From assembly GCA_947627215.1 (NCBI GenBank), contig CANQVD010000004.1, positions 1 through 64,000 of the forward strand: a stretch of DNA of 64,000 nt. Reading direction: 5' to 3'. A program made the translations under genes and the position numbers. Positions 52,961 to 61,445 of this stretch are shown here, one piece after another. Under the pieces are notes generated by a model. The model ran no database searches and was not told where the DNA came from. It worked only from the letters and a program-made list of their open reading frames with translations. The stretch is from an uncultured Eisenbergiella sp. GTDB taxonomy: Bacteria > Bacillota > Clostridia > Lachnospirales > Lachnospiraceae. The first letter of the stretch is position 1. Each line of letters opens with the position of its first letter.

Positions 52961-54367
52961 TTACAGATCGAAACAGAAATAACGTACCGCGTTGTTGTAG
53001 GAAATATCCTCCACGATCTCGCCCAGCGTATCCATATCCGCGGGGAACTCCCCGTTTTCCACCATGTTTCCGATGAAATCGCAGAGAATGCGGCGGAAAT
53101 ACTCGTGGCGCGTATAGGATAAGAAGCTTCTGGAATCGGTCAGCATCCCCACGAAGCCGGACAGATTGCCCAGGTTGGCGAGGGAGGTGAGCTGTTCGGT
53201 CATCCCGAATTTGTGATCGTTGAACCACCATGCGCTGCCCTGCTGAATTTTGCCGACGGCATCGGAATCCTGGAAGCAGCCAAGGATCGTGCCGATGGCG
53301 GCGTTGTCGTTGGGATTCAGGCTGTAGATGATGGTCTTGGGAAGCGTGTCGTTGACCTCCAGCGCGTTCAAAAAGTCCGCCATCTGGTTAGAGGGCGTGA
53401 AGTTGTTGATGCAGTCGTAGCCGGTATCGGGTCCCAGCTTTTCAAACATCGCCGTATTGTTGTCGCGCTTCGTGCCGTAGTGGAGCTGCATCACCCAGCC
53501 CCGCCTGCTGTATTCTCCGGCGACGAAGAGCATGAAGGCGGTCTTGAATTTGCGGATGTCCGATTCGGTCAGAGGCTTGACGGAAAACCGCTTGGTGAAG
53601 ATCTCCTCGATCTCGTCCTCGGTGGCCGGGTCGTACATGATATATTCCAGCGCATGATCCGAAACCGTGCAGCCCATGGAAGCGAAGAAATCCATCCGGC
53701 TGATCAGCGCGGCCTTCAGGTTGGCAAAGGAATCGATCTGGATGCCGCTGGCCTCGGAAAGCTCCTTTAAATAGACCCGATAGGTGGGCTTTTCCAGATT
53801 CATGGCCTTATCGGGACGCCAGGCGGGAAGCACCTGAACGCCGAAGCTTTTGTCCTCCGCCAGCATTTTGTGCCATTCCAGAGAATCCGCGGGATCGTCC
53901 GTGGTGCAGATCAGCTTCACGTTGGACTGTTTGATCAGGCCGCGGGCCCCCATGGCAGGGTCAGAAAGCTTCCGGTTGCACAGCTCCCATACTTCTTCCG
54001 CGGTATTTTTGTTCAGAATCCCTTCATAGCCGAAATAACGGCGGAGCTCCAGGTGGCTCCAGTGATAGAGCGGGTTGCCGATGGCCTTGCCGAGCACTTC
54101 GGCCCATTTGAGGAATTTCTCTTTATCGGAAGCGTCTCCGGTGATATATTTCTCCTCCACGCCGAAGGAACGCATCAGACGCCATTTGTAGTGATCGCCG
54201 CCCAGCCATACCTGCGTGATGTTGTCAAAATGCCGGTCCTGCGCGATTTCCTGCGGATTGATATGGCAGTGGTAGTCTACGATGGGCATTTTTTTCGCGT
54301 GCTCATGGTAGAGCGTCTGTGCGGTGGGCGTGCTCAGCAGAAAATTTTCGTCCATAAAGGGTTTCAT
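52961..54367 (-). CDS. uxaC: Uronate isomerase
   Basis: UxaC turns D-galacturonate into tagaturonate and D-glucuronate into fructuronate, the first step of hexuronate use. The 468 residues match the family, with DYHCHINPQEIAQD (metal His pair) and LQLHYGTKRDNN-like MQLHYGTKRDNN in the barrel. RBS GGAGG on the minus strand. It is divergent from uxaB and uxaA and likely shares control with the LacI gene just upstream. Confidence 0.96.
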   Translation of the reverse strand: MKPFMDENFLLSTPTAQTLYHEHAKKMPIVDYHCHINPQEIAQDRHFDNITQVWLGGDHYKWRLMRSFGVEEKYITGDASDKEKFLKWAEVLGKAIGNPLYHWSHLELRRYFGYEGILNKNTAEEVWELCNRKLSDPAMGARGLIKQSNVKLICTTDDPADSLEWHKMLAEDKSFGVQVLPAWRPDKAMNLEKPTYRVYLKELSEASGIQIDSFANLKAALISRMDFFASMGCTVSDHALEYIMYDPATEDEIEEIFTKRFSVKPLTESDIRKFKTAFMLFVAGEYSRRGWVMQLHYGTKRDNNTAMFEKLGPDTGYDCINNFTPSNQMADFLNALEVNDTLPKTIIYSLNPNDNAAIGTILGCFQDSDAVGKIQQGSAWWFNDHKFGMTEQLTSLANLGNLSGFVGMLTDSRSFLSYTRHEYFRRILCDFIGNMVENGEFPADMDTLGEIVEDISYNNAVRYFCFDL

Positions 54368-54466
54368 TAGGGTGTACCTCCTCTTTTTTGATATGTGGCA
54401 GCAGAGAGGTCCGGAAGCGGCCTTTCTGTTGGGTACGGTGGTGCGGCTGCCCTGTGGGAAGCGGTT

Positions 54467-55492
54467 TTATGCCGGAGACGGCAGGGCGGTGGTGCCCCGC
54501 TGGACCAGCCGGCCGGGAAATACGGTCTTTGCCGGCATCGGGATTCCGTTCAGCGTGCCGATCAGCGTTTTCACGAGCTGACGGCTGATCTCCTCCAGAC
54601 GGTTGTCCACGCTGGTCAGCTCCGGTTCGCAGCAGAGGGCCAGAATGGAATTGTTGTAGCCGATGACGGAAAGCTCCGAGGGGATCCTCTGTCCGCGGAG
54701 CCTGGCGTATTTGACGGCGGCAGTGGCGAGAACGTCGTCCGAGGCGATCACCGCGCGGAAGGAAAGCCCGCCGTCATGCAGGCTGCTGATAAACCGGCAG
54801 ATGCCCTCCACGTCCGCGCTGCTGCCGGAGTAGAACTGCTGAAGCGCATCGGCGTTAGGAAGACCGCGAAGCTGACAGGCAGACTGAAATCCGGCCAGCT
54901 TCTTCCTGGCGCTGTAGGAGCGGGAATTGTATAAATACAGGATATCCGGAATGCCGGAATCGATCAGCGAAAGCGCGGCCTGCTGCGTGGCGCCGAGATC
55001 GTCGCACAGGGAACAGAATACGTTGGGATGATCGAAATACGCGTTCAGCAGCATGATGGGAACCTGCTCCGCCGCGTCCCGGATGTACTGGTTGTCCGCA
55101 TCCTCCGCTTCGATGAAGTTGGAACCGACCAGAATCACGCTGTCCACCTTCTGCCGAAGCAGAAGCTCCAGGGAGCTTTTCTTGTTCTCCAGCCTGTAGC
55201 CGGTGCAGCAGAGGATGGAGTGGTAGCCGCCCGCGCGCAGGTCCTGCTCGATATAATAGACCGCTTTGGCCAGATACAGATCCGAGGAGTCGGTGCAGAG
55301 GATGCCGATGGTCTGCATGGAATTCAGCCCCAGGCCCCGGGCGAAGGCGTTGGGCGTATAGCCGCTCTGCTCCATAACCTCCAGCACCTTTCGGCGGGTG
55401 TCGGGTCTGACGTTGGCGCTTTCGTTGAGGACGCGTGAAACCGTGGCGATGGATACCCCTGCCATTTTGGAAATGTCGTAGATCGTCAGCAG
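54467..55492 (-). CDS. LacI-family transcriptional regulator of the uronate cluster
   Basis: A DNA-binding repressor with an N-terminal helix-turn-helix (IYDISKMAGVSIATVSRVLN) and a periplasmic-binding-like effector domain (about 60-340, TIGILCTDSSDLYLAK). It likely responds to a uronate or its breakdown product. No ATG lies where the family starts. AGGAGG is at 55501-55506 and the family start LLTIYDI begins with CTG at 55492, 8 bases on, so CTG (or the ATT at 55495) is proposed; GTG at 55501 overlaps the Shine-Dalgarno itself and a TTG lies at 55534. Confidence 0.88.
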   Translation of the reverse strand: MLTIYDISKMAGVSIATVSRVLNESANVRPDTRRKVLEVMEQSGYTPNAFARGLGLNSMQTIGILCTDSSDLYLAKAVYYIEQDLRAGGYHSILCCTGYRLENKKSSLELLLRQKVDSVILVGSNFIEAEDADNQYIRDAAEQVPIMLLNAYFDHPNVFCSLCDDLGATQQAALSLIDSGIPDILYLYNSRSYSARKKLAGFQSACQLRGLPNADALQQFYSGSSADVEGICRFISSLHDGGLSFRAVIASDDVLATAAVKYARLRGQRIPSELSVIGYNNSILALCCEPELTSVDNRLEEISRQLVKTLIGTLNGIPMPAKTVFPGRLVQRGTTALPSPA

Positions 55493-55606
55493 AATATCCA
55501 CCTCCTGACCGCTTAGGGTGACCGTTCCGTTCAAAGCTGTTCAGAGCTCTTCCGTTCGCGGGGCAGGCGGAAAAGGCGGAGAACAACTGCCTTGCAGCTA
55601 TCCTTC

Positions 55607-55635
55607 ATTATATAATAATTATAAGGTAAATTCAA
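55607..55635 (-). promoter_or_regulatory. Promoter of lacI-uxaC (minus strand)
   Basis: On the minus strand TTGAAT (55635-55630) and TATAAT (55612-55607) have a 17-base spacer. It is divergent from the uxaB promoter 50 bases away, so a regulator bound between them could control both. Confidence 0.8.
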
Positions 55636-55682
55636 GCAGAAGTTACGGTTTGCCCGGCGCCCGCAGGCGGAAGAAAAAGAGG

Positions 55683-55711
55683 TTGACTGGAAAAAACAAA
55701 CAGAGTAAAAT
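55683..55711 (+). promoter_or_regulatory. Promoter of uxaB-uxaA
   Basis: TTGACT (55683-55688) and TAAAAT (55706-55711), 17-base spacer, 110 bases before uxaB. No clear LacI-type palindrome was found in the long leader. Confidence 0.75.
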
Positions 55712-55822
55712 TCAGGATGTAAGGGCTTTCATGGGGATGCGGCCGCTTTGCGGCAGGCCGTATCCGGTGTCCGGCAAAGCGCCGGGCGCGTGCCGTTTTC
55801 TGGAAGCGGAAAGGACGGAAGG

Positions 55823-57289
55823 ATGAACATTTTAAACCGGGAGATGACCGGGAAAAAGGACCGGCCGGTGAAGGTACTGCAGTTTGGCGAAGGAAATTTC
55901 CTGCGCGGCTTTGTGGATTATATGATCGACATCGCGAATGAAAAGGGATGCTTCGACGGGGATATCGTGCTGGTGAAGCCTATCGAGTTCGGCACGCTGG
56001 AGCGCCTGCGCAGGCAGGACTGTCAGTATACCGTTTCCCTGCGGGGAATCGCGGATGGAAAGGCCTGCGTGCAGAACCGCATCGTCACCAGCGTGGCAGA
56101 CGCGGTGGGTGCGGTGGAGGATTATGAGAGATACAGCGCATACGCGAAGCTGGATACGCTGCGCTTCATCGTTTCCAACACCACCGAGGCGGGCATCGTT
56201 TACGACGCGTCCGATCGGCTGGAGATGACGCCGCCCCACAGCTATCCGGGGAAGCTGACGAAGTTTTTATATGAAAGATACCGGTATTTTGACGGCGCCG
56301 GGGACAAGGGTCTGATCATGCTGCCCGTGGAGCTGATCGACGACAACGGCATACACTTAAAAGAGTGCGTGCTGAAGCAGGCCGCAAACTGGGGCCTGGA
56401 GGCGGGCTTCGTGCGCTGGCTGGAGGAAGCCTGCGTGTTCACCTCCACGCTGGTGGACCGGATCATCACCGGCTACCCGAAGGAGGAAGCGGAGTCGCTG
56501 TGGAAGGAATGGGGCTATGAGGATGACAATATCGTCACCGGCGAGCCCTTCGCCCTCTGGGTCATCGAGAGCGAAAAGGACATCAGCGGCGAGCTGCCGC
56601 TGGATGGGGCGGGACTGCCCGTGATCTTCACCGACGACCAGAAGCCCTATAAGCAGAGAAAGGTGCGTATCCTGAACGGGGCGCACACGTCCTTCGTGCT
56701 GGCCTCTTATCTGGCCGGAAACGATTATGTGCTTCAGTCCATGGAGGATCCGCTGATTTATGATTTCATGTACCATACGGTTTACGATGAGGTCATTCCC
56801 ACGCTGACGCTGCCCAGGCAGGAGCTTGAGGAGTTCGCGCAGGCGGTGATCACCCGGTTCCGCAACCCTTATGTGAAGCATGCCCTGCTGTCCATTTCCC
56901 TCAATTCGGTGTCCAAATGGCGTGCCAGATGTCTGCCAAGCCTGCTGGGATACGTGGAAAGGAAAGGGAAGCTGCCGGAGCATCTGACCTTTTCGCTGGC
57001 GGCGCTGATGGCGTTTTATTCTTCCGCGCAGAGGGGAGAGAGCGCACTGATCGGAAAGCGGGGAGACGGCGCCTATCAGATCATGGATGACGCGGCGGTG
57101 CTGGATTTCTTTGCGGCCAACTGCGGGAAGGACGCGGCGGCGTTTGTGAACGCCTATCTGTCCCGGGAGGATTTTCACGGGCAGGACCTGACGCGGGTGG
57201 AAGGACTTTCGGAACAGGTGAGCGCGTATCTGGAGGACATTCGCTCTCTGGGGATGCGGGGAGCCATCGAAAAAAATTTCGGCGCGTGA
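55823..57289 (+). CDS. uxaB: Tagaturonate reductase
   Basis: UxaB reduces tagaturonate to altronate with NADH. The 488 residues belong to the mannitol-dehydrogenase family: LQFGEGNFLRGFVDYMI is the nucleotide-binding start, FIVSNTTEAGI follows, and the catalytic segment KVRILNGAHTSFV contains the key Lys/Asn-His part. Its ATG at 55823 follows GGACGGAAGG. It is between the divergent promoter and uxaA. Confidence 0.93.
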   Translation: MNILNREMTGKKDRPVKVLQFGEGNFLRGFVDYMIDIANEKGCFDGDIVLVKPIEFGTLERLRRQDCQYTVSLRGIADGKACVQNRIVTSVADAVGAVEDYERYSAYAKLDTLRFIVSNTTEAGIVYDASDRLEMTPPHSYPGKLTKFLYERYRYFDGAGDKGLIMLPVELIDDNGIHLKECVLKQAANWGLEAGFVRWLEEACVFTSTLVDRIITGYPKEEAESLWKEWGYEDDNIVTGEPFALWVIESEKDISGELPLDGAGLPVIFTDDQKPYKQRKVRILNGAHTSFVLASYLAGNDYVLQSMEDPLIYDFMYHTVYDEVIPTLTLPRQELEEFAQAVITRFRNPYVKHALLSISLNSVSKWRARCLPSLLGYVERKGKLPEHLTFSLAALMAFYSSAQRGESALIGKRGDGAYQIMDDAAVLDFFAANCGKDAAAFVNAYLSREDFHGQDLTRVEGLSEQVSAYLEDIRSLGMRGAIEKNFGA

Positions 57290-57416
57290 CGGCCCCAAAG
57301 AGCGCTTCGGTGCAAAATGGCTCAAAAGAATTCGGCACACGATGTCTTCCTTAAGAAAACCGGTTTTGCGCGGGATGGCGCCGGAAGATGCTTTTCTGTG
57401 CGCGGGGAGAGGAAAT

Positions 57417-58898
57417 ATGGCGAGGATCATTCAAATCCATCCGGACGATACGGTGGCGGTCGCCCTGGAGGATATACAGAAGGGCGGGCGCGCGGAGGGC
57501 AGCGGAAGGGCGCTGACCGCGGTCACGGATGTCCCGGCGGGGCATAAGATCGCGCTGCGCGATCTGGCGGAAGGGGAGGCGGTCATCAAATACGGCTGTC
57601 CCATCGGCTATGCTTCCTGTCCGGTGGCTGTGGGAGAGTGGGTTCACACCCACAACCTGCGGACCGGTCTGGGCGACCTGCTGGACTATACCTATGCGCC
57701 CGTGGGAGCGAAGGTGAAGCCGCAGAAGGAGGCTTTTTTCCGGGGCTTCGAGCGTCCGGACGGCAGCGTGGGCGTGCGCAACGAGATCTGGATCATTCCC
57801 ACGGTGGGCTGCGTGAACAGCATCGCCTCCGAAATGGCGAAGCGGGCGCAGAAGCTGGTGCGGGGAAGCGTGGAAACGGTGGCCGCCTTCGCCCATCCTT
57901 ACGGCTGTTCCCAGATGGGAGAGGATCAGGAGAACACCCGGATCATTCTGGCGGACATGGTCCGTCATCCCAATGCGGGCGGCGTGCTGGTGTTGGGGCT
58001 GGGCTGTGAAAACAGCAATATCGATGTGCTGAAAGGATATCTGGGCGAGTATGACGAAAACCGGGTGAAATTCCTGGTTTGCCAGGAAAGCGAAGATGAG
58101 ATGGCGGACGGCCTTGCGCTCATCGACGCGCTGATTGAAAACGTCTGCCACGAAGCGCGCGTCCCGGTCAGCGCTTCCCGGCTGGTCGTGGGCCTGAAGT
58201 GCGGCGGCAGCGACGGGTTTTCTGGCATCACGGCCAACCCGCTGGTGGGGCGGTTCTCCGATCTGCTCGTCGGCCGGGGCGGCACCACGATCCTGACCGA
58301 GGTGCCGGAGATGTTCGGCGCGGAGACGCTTCTGATGAACCGCTGCGCGGACGAGGCGCTGTTTGCGAAGACCGTGGCTCTGATTAACGATTTCAAAAGC
58401 TATTTCAAAAGCCACGGGCAGACGATCTATGAAAATCCCTCTCCGGGGAACAAAAAGGGCGGGATTTCCACGCTGGAGGACAAGTCTCTGGGCTGTACCC
58501 AGAAGTCGGGAACATCTCCCATAAAGGGCGTGCTGGCCTACGGCGAGCGGGTGAAGGAAGCGGGATTGAATCTGCTGAGCGCGCCGGGCAACGATCTGGT
58601 GGCCTCCACGGCGCTGGCCTGCGCAGGAGCGCAGATCGTGCTGTTCACCACGGGGCGGGGGACACCCTTTGCCTCCCCGGTGCCCACGGTGAAGATCTCC
58701 AGCAATTCCGCGCTGGCAGCCCGAAAGGGCGGGTGGATCGACTTTGACGCCGGCGTTCTGGCGCAGGGTGCGGATATGGACGCTGTGTCGGAACAGTTTT
58801 TCAACTATGTGCTTCAGGTAGCGTCCGGCAAAACGGTCCGCAGCGAGGAGGCCGGTTTTCACGATATGGCGGTGTTCAAGCAGGGTGTGACCCTTTGA
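57417..58898 (+). CDS. uxaA: Altronate dehydratase
   Basis: UxaA dehydrates altronate to 2-keto-3-deoxygluconate. The 493 residues have the N-terminal SAF domain (about 1-95, IQIHPDDTVAVALEDIQ) and the C-terminal catalytic domain with NEIWIIPTVGCVN, LKCGGSDGFSGITANP and GTSPIKGVLAYGERV. The ATG at 57417 follows GAGAGG. KdgK and KdgA, needed next, are not in the window. Confidence 0.95.
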   Translation: MARIIQIHPDDTVAVALEDIQKGGRAEGSGRALTAVTDVPAGHKIALRDLAEGEAVIKYGCPIGYASCPVAVGEWVHTHNLRTGLGDLLDYTYAPVGAKVKPQKEAFFRGFERPDGSVGVRNEIWIIPTVGCVNSIASEMAKRAQKLVRGSVETVAAFAHPYGCSQMGEDQENTRIILADMVRHPNAGGVLVLGLGCENSNIDVLKGYLGEYDENRVKFLVCQESEDEMADGLALIDALIENVCHEARVPVSASRLVVGLKCGGSDGFSGITANPLVGRFSDLLVGRGGTTILTEVPEMFGAETLLMNRCADEALFAKTVALINDFKSYFKSHGQTIYENPSPGNKKGGISTLEDKSLGCTQKSGTSPIKGVLAYGERVKEAGLNLLSAPGNDLVASTALACAGAQIVLFTTGRGTPFASPVPTVKISSNSALAARKGGWIDFDAGVLAQGADMDAVSEQFFNYVLQVASGKTVRSEEAGFHDMAVFKQGVTL

Positions 58899-58995
58899 TC
58901 ATGAAAAAGAAAGGACCGGGAGAAACCGCACGGAATGCCCTGGAGGAGTCCTTTGCGCGGGGGCCGGGATCATTTTATGCAAGGAGGAAACCGAT

Positions 58996-59832
58996 ATGCA
59001 GTTGGGAATCAGGTTACACGATGTGGCGGGCGCGACCCTGGAGGAGAAGGTGGCGAACGCGAAAGCACAGGGCTTTGCCTGCGCCCATGTGGCGCTGGGC
59101 AAGGTGATCTCGCAGTACAGCGTGGCGGATGCGGCTCTGACGCCGGGGCTGGCCATGCATGTGAAGCGGGTGTTTGAAAAGCAGGATATGGATATCGCGG
59201 TGCTGGGCAATTATCTGAATCTGGCGAATCCGGATCCCGATCAGCTCAAAGCCATTCAGAAGCGTTATATGACGCACATCCGTTTCGCCTCGCTTCTGGG
59301 CTGCGGCGTGGTGGGGACCGAGACGGGCGCGCCCAACGTGGATTATGCCTACGAGCCGGCCTGCCACAGCGAGGAGGCGCTGGATACGTTCATCACCAAC
59401 TTAAAGCCGGTGGTGAAGTATGCGGAGAGCATGGGCGTCATTATCGCCATCGAGCCGGTGATCCGCCATATCGTCTATGACGCGAAGCGGGCCAGGGCGG
59501 TTCTGGATGCCGTCGGCTCTCCGAATCTGCAGATCATCCTGGATCCGGTGAATCTGCTGGACGAGACGAACTGCGGACAGTACCGGGAGATCATTCAGGA
59601 GGCGATCGACCTTCTGGGCGAGGAGATCGCGGTGATCCATCTGAAGGATTTCCGGCTGGAGAATGGCAGGCTGCTTTCCATGGGAGCGGGTCTGGGCACG
59701 ATGGATTATGCCGGGCTGATGCGGTTCGTGAAAAAAGAGAAGCCTTATATTCACGCGACTCTGGAGGATACCAGGCCGGACAATGCCGTGGCGGCGCTGC
59801 TTTCCATGAAGCAGTGGCTGGAAAGGGCATAA
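58996..59832 (+). CDS. Sugar-phosphate isomerase/epimerase-like TIM-barrel protein
   Basis: A 278-residue AP-endonuclease-2-type TIM barrel. Metal-binding positions appear in AIEPVIRH, IILDPVNLL, AVIHLKDFR and HATLEDTRP. Such proteins isomerise, epimerise or otherwise handle sugar acids. Directly after uxaA it may be part of uronate use, perhaps acting on an uronate variant; the exact step is unknown. RBS AGGAGG. Confidence 0.8.
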   Translation: MQLGIRLHDVAGATLEEKVANAKAQGFACAHVALGKVISQYSVADAALTPGLAMHVKRVFEKQDMDIAVLGNYLNLANPDPDQLKAIQKRYMTHIRFASLLGCGVVGTETGAPNVDYAYEPACHSEEALDTFITNLKPVVKYAESMGVIIAIEPVIRHIVYDAKRARAVLDAVGSPNLQIILDPVNLLDETNCGQYREIIQEAIDLLGEEIAVIHLKDFRLENGRLLSMGAGLGTMDYAGLMRFVKKEKPYIHATLEDTRPDNAVAALLSMKQWLERA

Positions 59833-59877
59833 GGCGCGGGAACGTTCCCCGCAGGCTGCGGATTGATGAATATATGA

Positions 59878-59905
59878 ACGGGCCATGCTTTCCGGCATGG
59901 CCCGT
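59878..59905 (+). other. Hairpin between the TIM-barrel and esterase genes
   Basis: ACGGGCCATGC pairs with GCATGGCCCGT, an 11-base stem with a 6-base loop, with no T run. It may protect the mRNA end of the uxa operon or weaken read-through. Confidence 0.5.
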
Positions 59906-59946
59906 CGGCGTGAGGCAGGGCCCGTCTGCGGGCGGAGGGAGAAGGT

Positions 59947-61020
59947 ATGGCGGAGAAAAGGATCGGTGAGCTCGACCGGAATCTGGCGTCGGAGGCATCG
60001 GAGGTTTCCGGCGGGATCCGGTTTTGTGATGTGGAAAAACCGCCGTTTCGGCTCTATGGGCTGGCGGCGGAAAAGGAGGACGGCAGGTTCTGCCGGATGC
60101 CGGGAAAACGGGCGGCGGCGGTCAGCGAGGGCGTGGCGTCCCTGGCCTTTCATACCTCCGGCGGCAGGGTGCGGTTTTCTACAGATGCCGTGCGCATCGC
60201 GATCCGTGCGAAGCTGAAGGACAGTTGTATTTTTCCGCACATGCCGCTGACCGGTACCTGCGGTTTTTCCCTGTATCGGCAGACGGGAGCGGGACAGCGT
60301 TTCGTTCACACCTTTGTACCCCCTGCGGACATAAAGGACGGCTATGAAGCGTGGACGCAGTTTGCGGGAAGCGGGATGCGGGACTATACGCTGTATTTTC
60401 CGCTTTACAGCGGTGTGGAAAAGCTGGAGATCGGCGTGGAAGAGAGGGCCGCGATCGGACCAGGACGGGCTTATTCTCATGGGAAGCCTGCGGTCTTTTA
60501 CGGTTCCTCCATCACCCAGGGCGGATGCGCCTCCGTTCCGGGCAATTCCTATCCGGCGTTCCTTTCCAGACGGTACGACCTCGACTTTCTCAATCTGGGC
60601 TTTTCGGGAAACGCCAAAGGCGAGCTGGCGATGGCGGAATATATCGCGGGGCTGGAGATGTCCGTTTTCATATGCGACTACGATCACAACGCGCCCACGG
60701 CGGAGCATCTGGAGCGGACGCTGCGGCCCTTCCTTTCTGTGGTGCGGAAGGCCCAGCCGGATCTGCCCATCATCCTCGTGAGCCGTCCCGTCTTCGATCC
60801 CGCCTCCCCGGAGTGCGTCCGGCGCAGGAACGCGGTGTTCGACGCTTACCGGCAGGCCGTGGAGGCAGGGGACGAAAGGATCCGGTTCGTGGACGGGGCC
60901 GGGCTCTTCGCTGTGCAGGACGGCGACGCCTGTACAGTGGACGGCACGCATCCCAACGACCTGGGCATGTACAGGATGGCAAACGGCATCGGAGCGGCCA
61001 TCGAGGAATTCCTGTGCTGA
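59947..61020 (+). CDS. SGNH/GDSL-family esterase with N-terminal beta domain
   Basis: A 357-residue two-domain protein: an N-terminal beta-sandwich (about 25-175) and a C-terminal SGNH hydrolase. The catalytic serine is probably Ser188 in YGSSITQGG, the oxyanion residues lie in NLGFSGNAKG, and Asp332/His335 lie in VDGTHPND. There is no signal peptide. In this cluster it may remove acetyl or methyl groups from uronate-rich sugars; that is inference. The palindromic element B starts 11 bases after its stop. Confidence 0.85.
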   Translation: MAEKRIGELDRNLASEASEVSGGIRFCDVEKPPFRLYGLAAEKEDGRFCRMPGKRAAAVSEGVASLAFHTSGGRVRFSTDAVRIAIRAKLKDSCIFPHMPLTGTCGFSLYRQTGAGQRFVHTFVPPADIKDGYEAWTQFAGSGMRDYTLYFPLYSGVEKLEIGVEERAAIGPGRAYSHGKPAVFYGSSITQGGCASVPGNSYPAFLSRRYDLDFLNLGFSGNAKGELAMAEYIAGLEMSVFICDYDHNAPTAEHLERTLRPFLSVVRKAQPDLPIILVSRPVFDPASPECVRRRNAVFDAYRQAVEAGDERIRFVDGAGLFAVQDGDACTVDGTHPNDLGMYRMANGIGAAIEEFLC

Positions 61021-61030
61021 CGGTCAGTAT

Positions 61031-61256
61031 GCCGCCGCCCAGCCGTCCCCCGGGCCCCGCTCCGTCAGAGGGCGCCGTCGGGTGCATTCCTTTTCCGGAC
61101 ACGCTCGCGCTCGAGAAAAACGCAGCGGTGCTAAACTCGGCCTCGCCCAGAGGGCTCGCCTTGTTAAGCACCGGCGTTTTTCTAACGGTCCGGGAAAATG
61201 GAATGCACCCGGCGGCGCCCTCTGACGGAGCGGGGCCCGGGGGACGGCTGAGCGGC
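61031..61256 (-). repeat. Large palindromic element, copy B
   Basis: Arms of about 57-60 bases (61031-61090 and 61200-61256) are complementary apart from three or four mismatches and enclose a 109-base core. Read on the minus strand the core matches copy A: GCATTCCATTTTCCCGGACC, then TTAGAAAAACGCCGG, then CGCTGCGTTTT and GTCCGGAAA are shared. The outer arms are unlike those of copy A except for GGCGCCGCCG. A core helix differs in sequence but stays paired (GGTGCT with AGCACC here, GGCACT with AGTGTCC in A). No ORF. Confidence 0.9.
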
Positions 61257-61268
61257 GTTTCTGCGGCG

Positions 61269-61310
61269 AAGGAAGGGATTCTCTGACAGGTAAAGGAAGG
61301 GATTCTCTGA
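61269..61310 (+). repeat. Direct repeat of 18 bases
   Basis: AAGGAAGGGATTCTCTGA occurs at 61269-61286 and again at 61293-61310, just upstream of the M56 gene's promoter. It could be a regulator site or a slippage duplication. Confidence 0.8.
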
Positions 61311-61317
61311 TTTGCTG

Positions 61318-61346
61318 TTGACAAATAGGTTTAAATGTTTTAAACT
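61318..61346 (+). promoter_or_regulatory. Promoter with overlapping palindromic operator for the M56 gene
   Basis: TTGACA (61318-61323) and TAAACT (61341-61346) with a 17-base spacer. GTTTAAATGTTTTAAAC (61329-61345) is a 7-3-7 palindrome filling the spacer and -10, and a weaker GTTTA...TAAAC pair follows near 61355-61371. A repressor dimer bound here would block the promoter. Confidence 0.7.
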
Positions 61347-61445
61347 GCATGTGAAGTTTAAAAATGATAAACCGAAGGCGGCGGAGCGGGCGGGGTCACT
61401 GCGCGCAGCGGGCGGAGCCTGTCCGGGACGGCGGGGGAGAGCGGA

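Noticed and set aside
59401-60951. 516-residue open frame on the minus strand opposite the uxa-linked genes
   Set aside because: It spans two real plus-strand genes and shows no family features.
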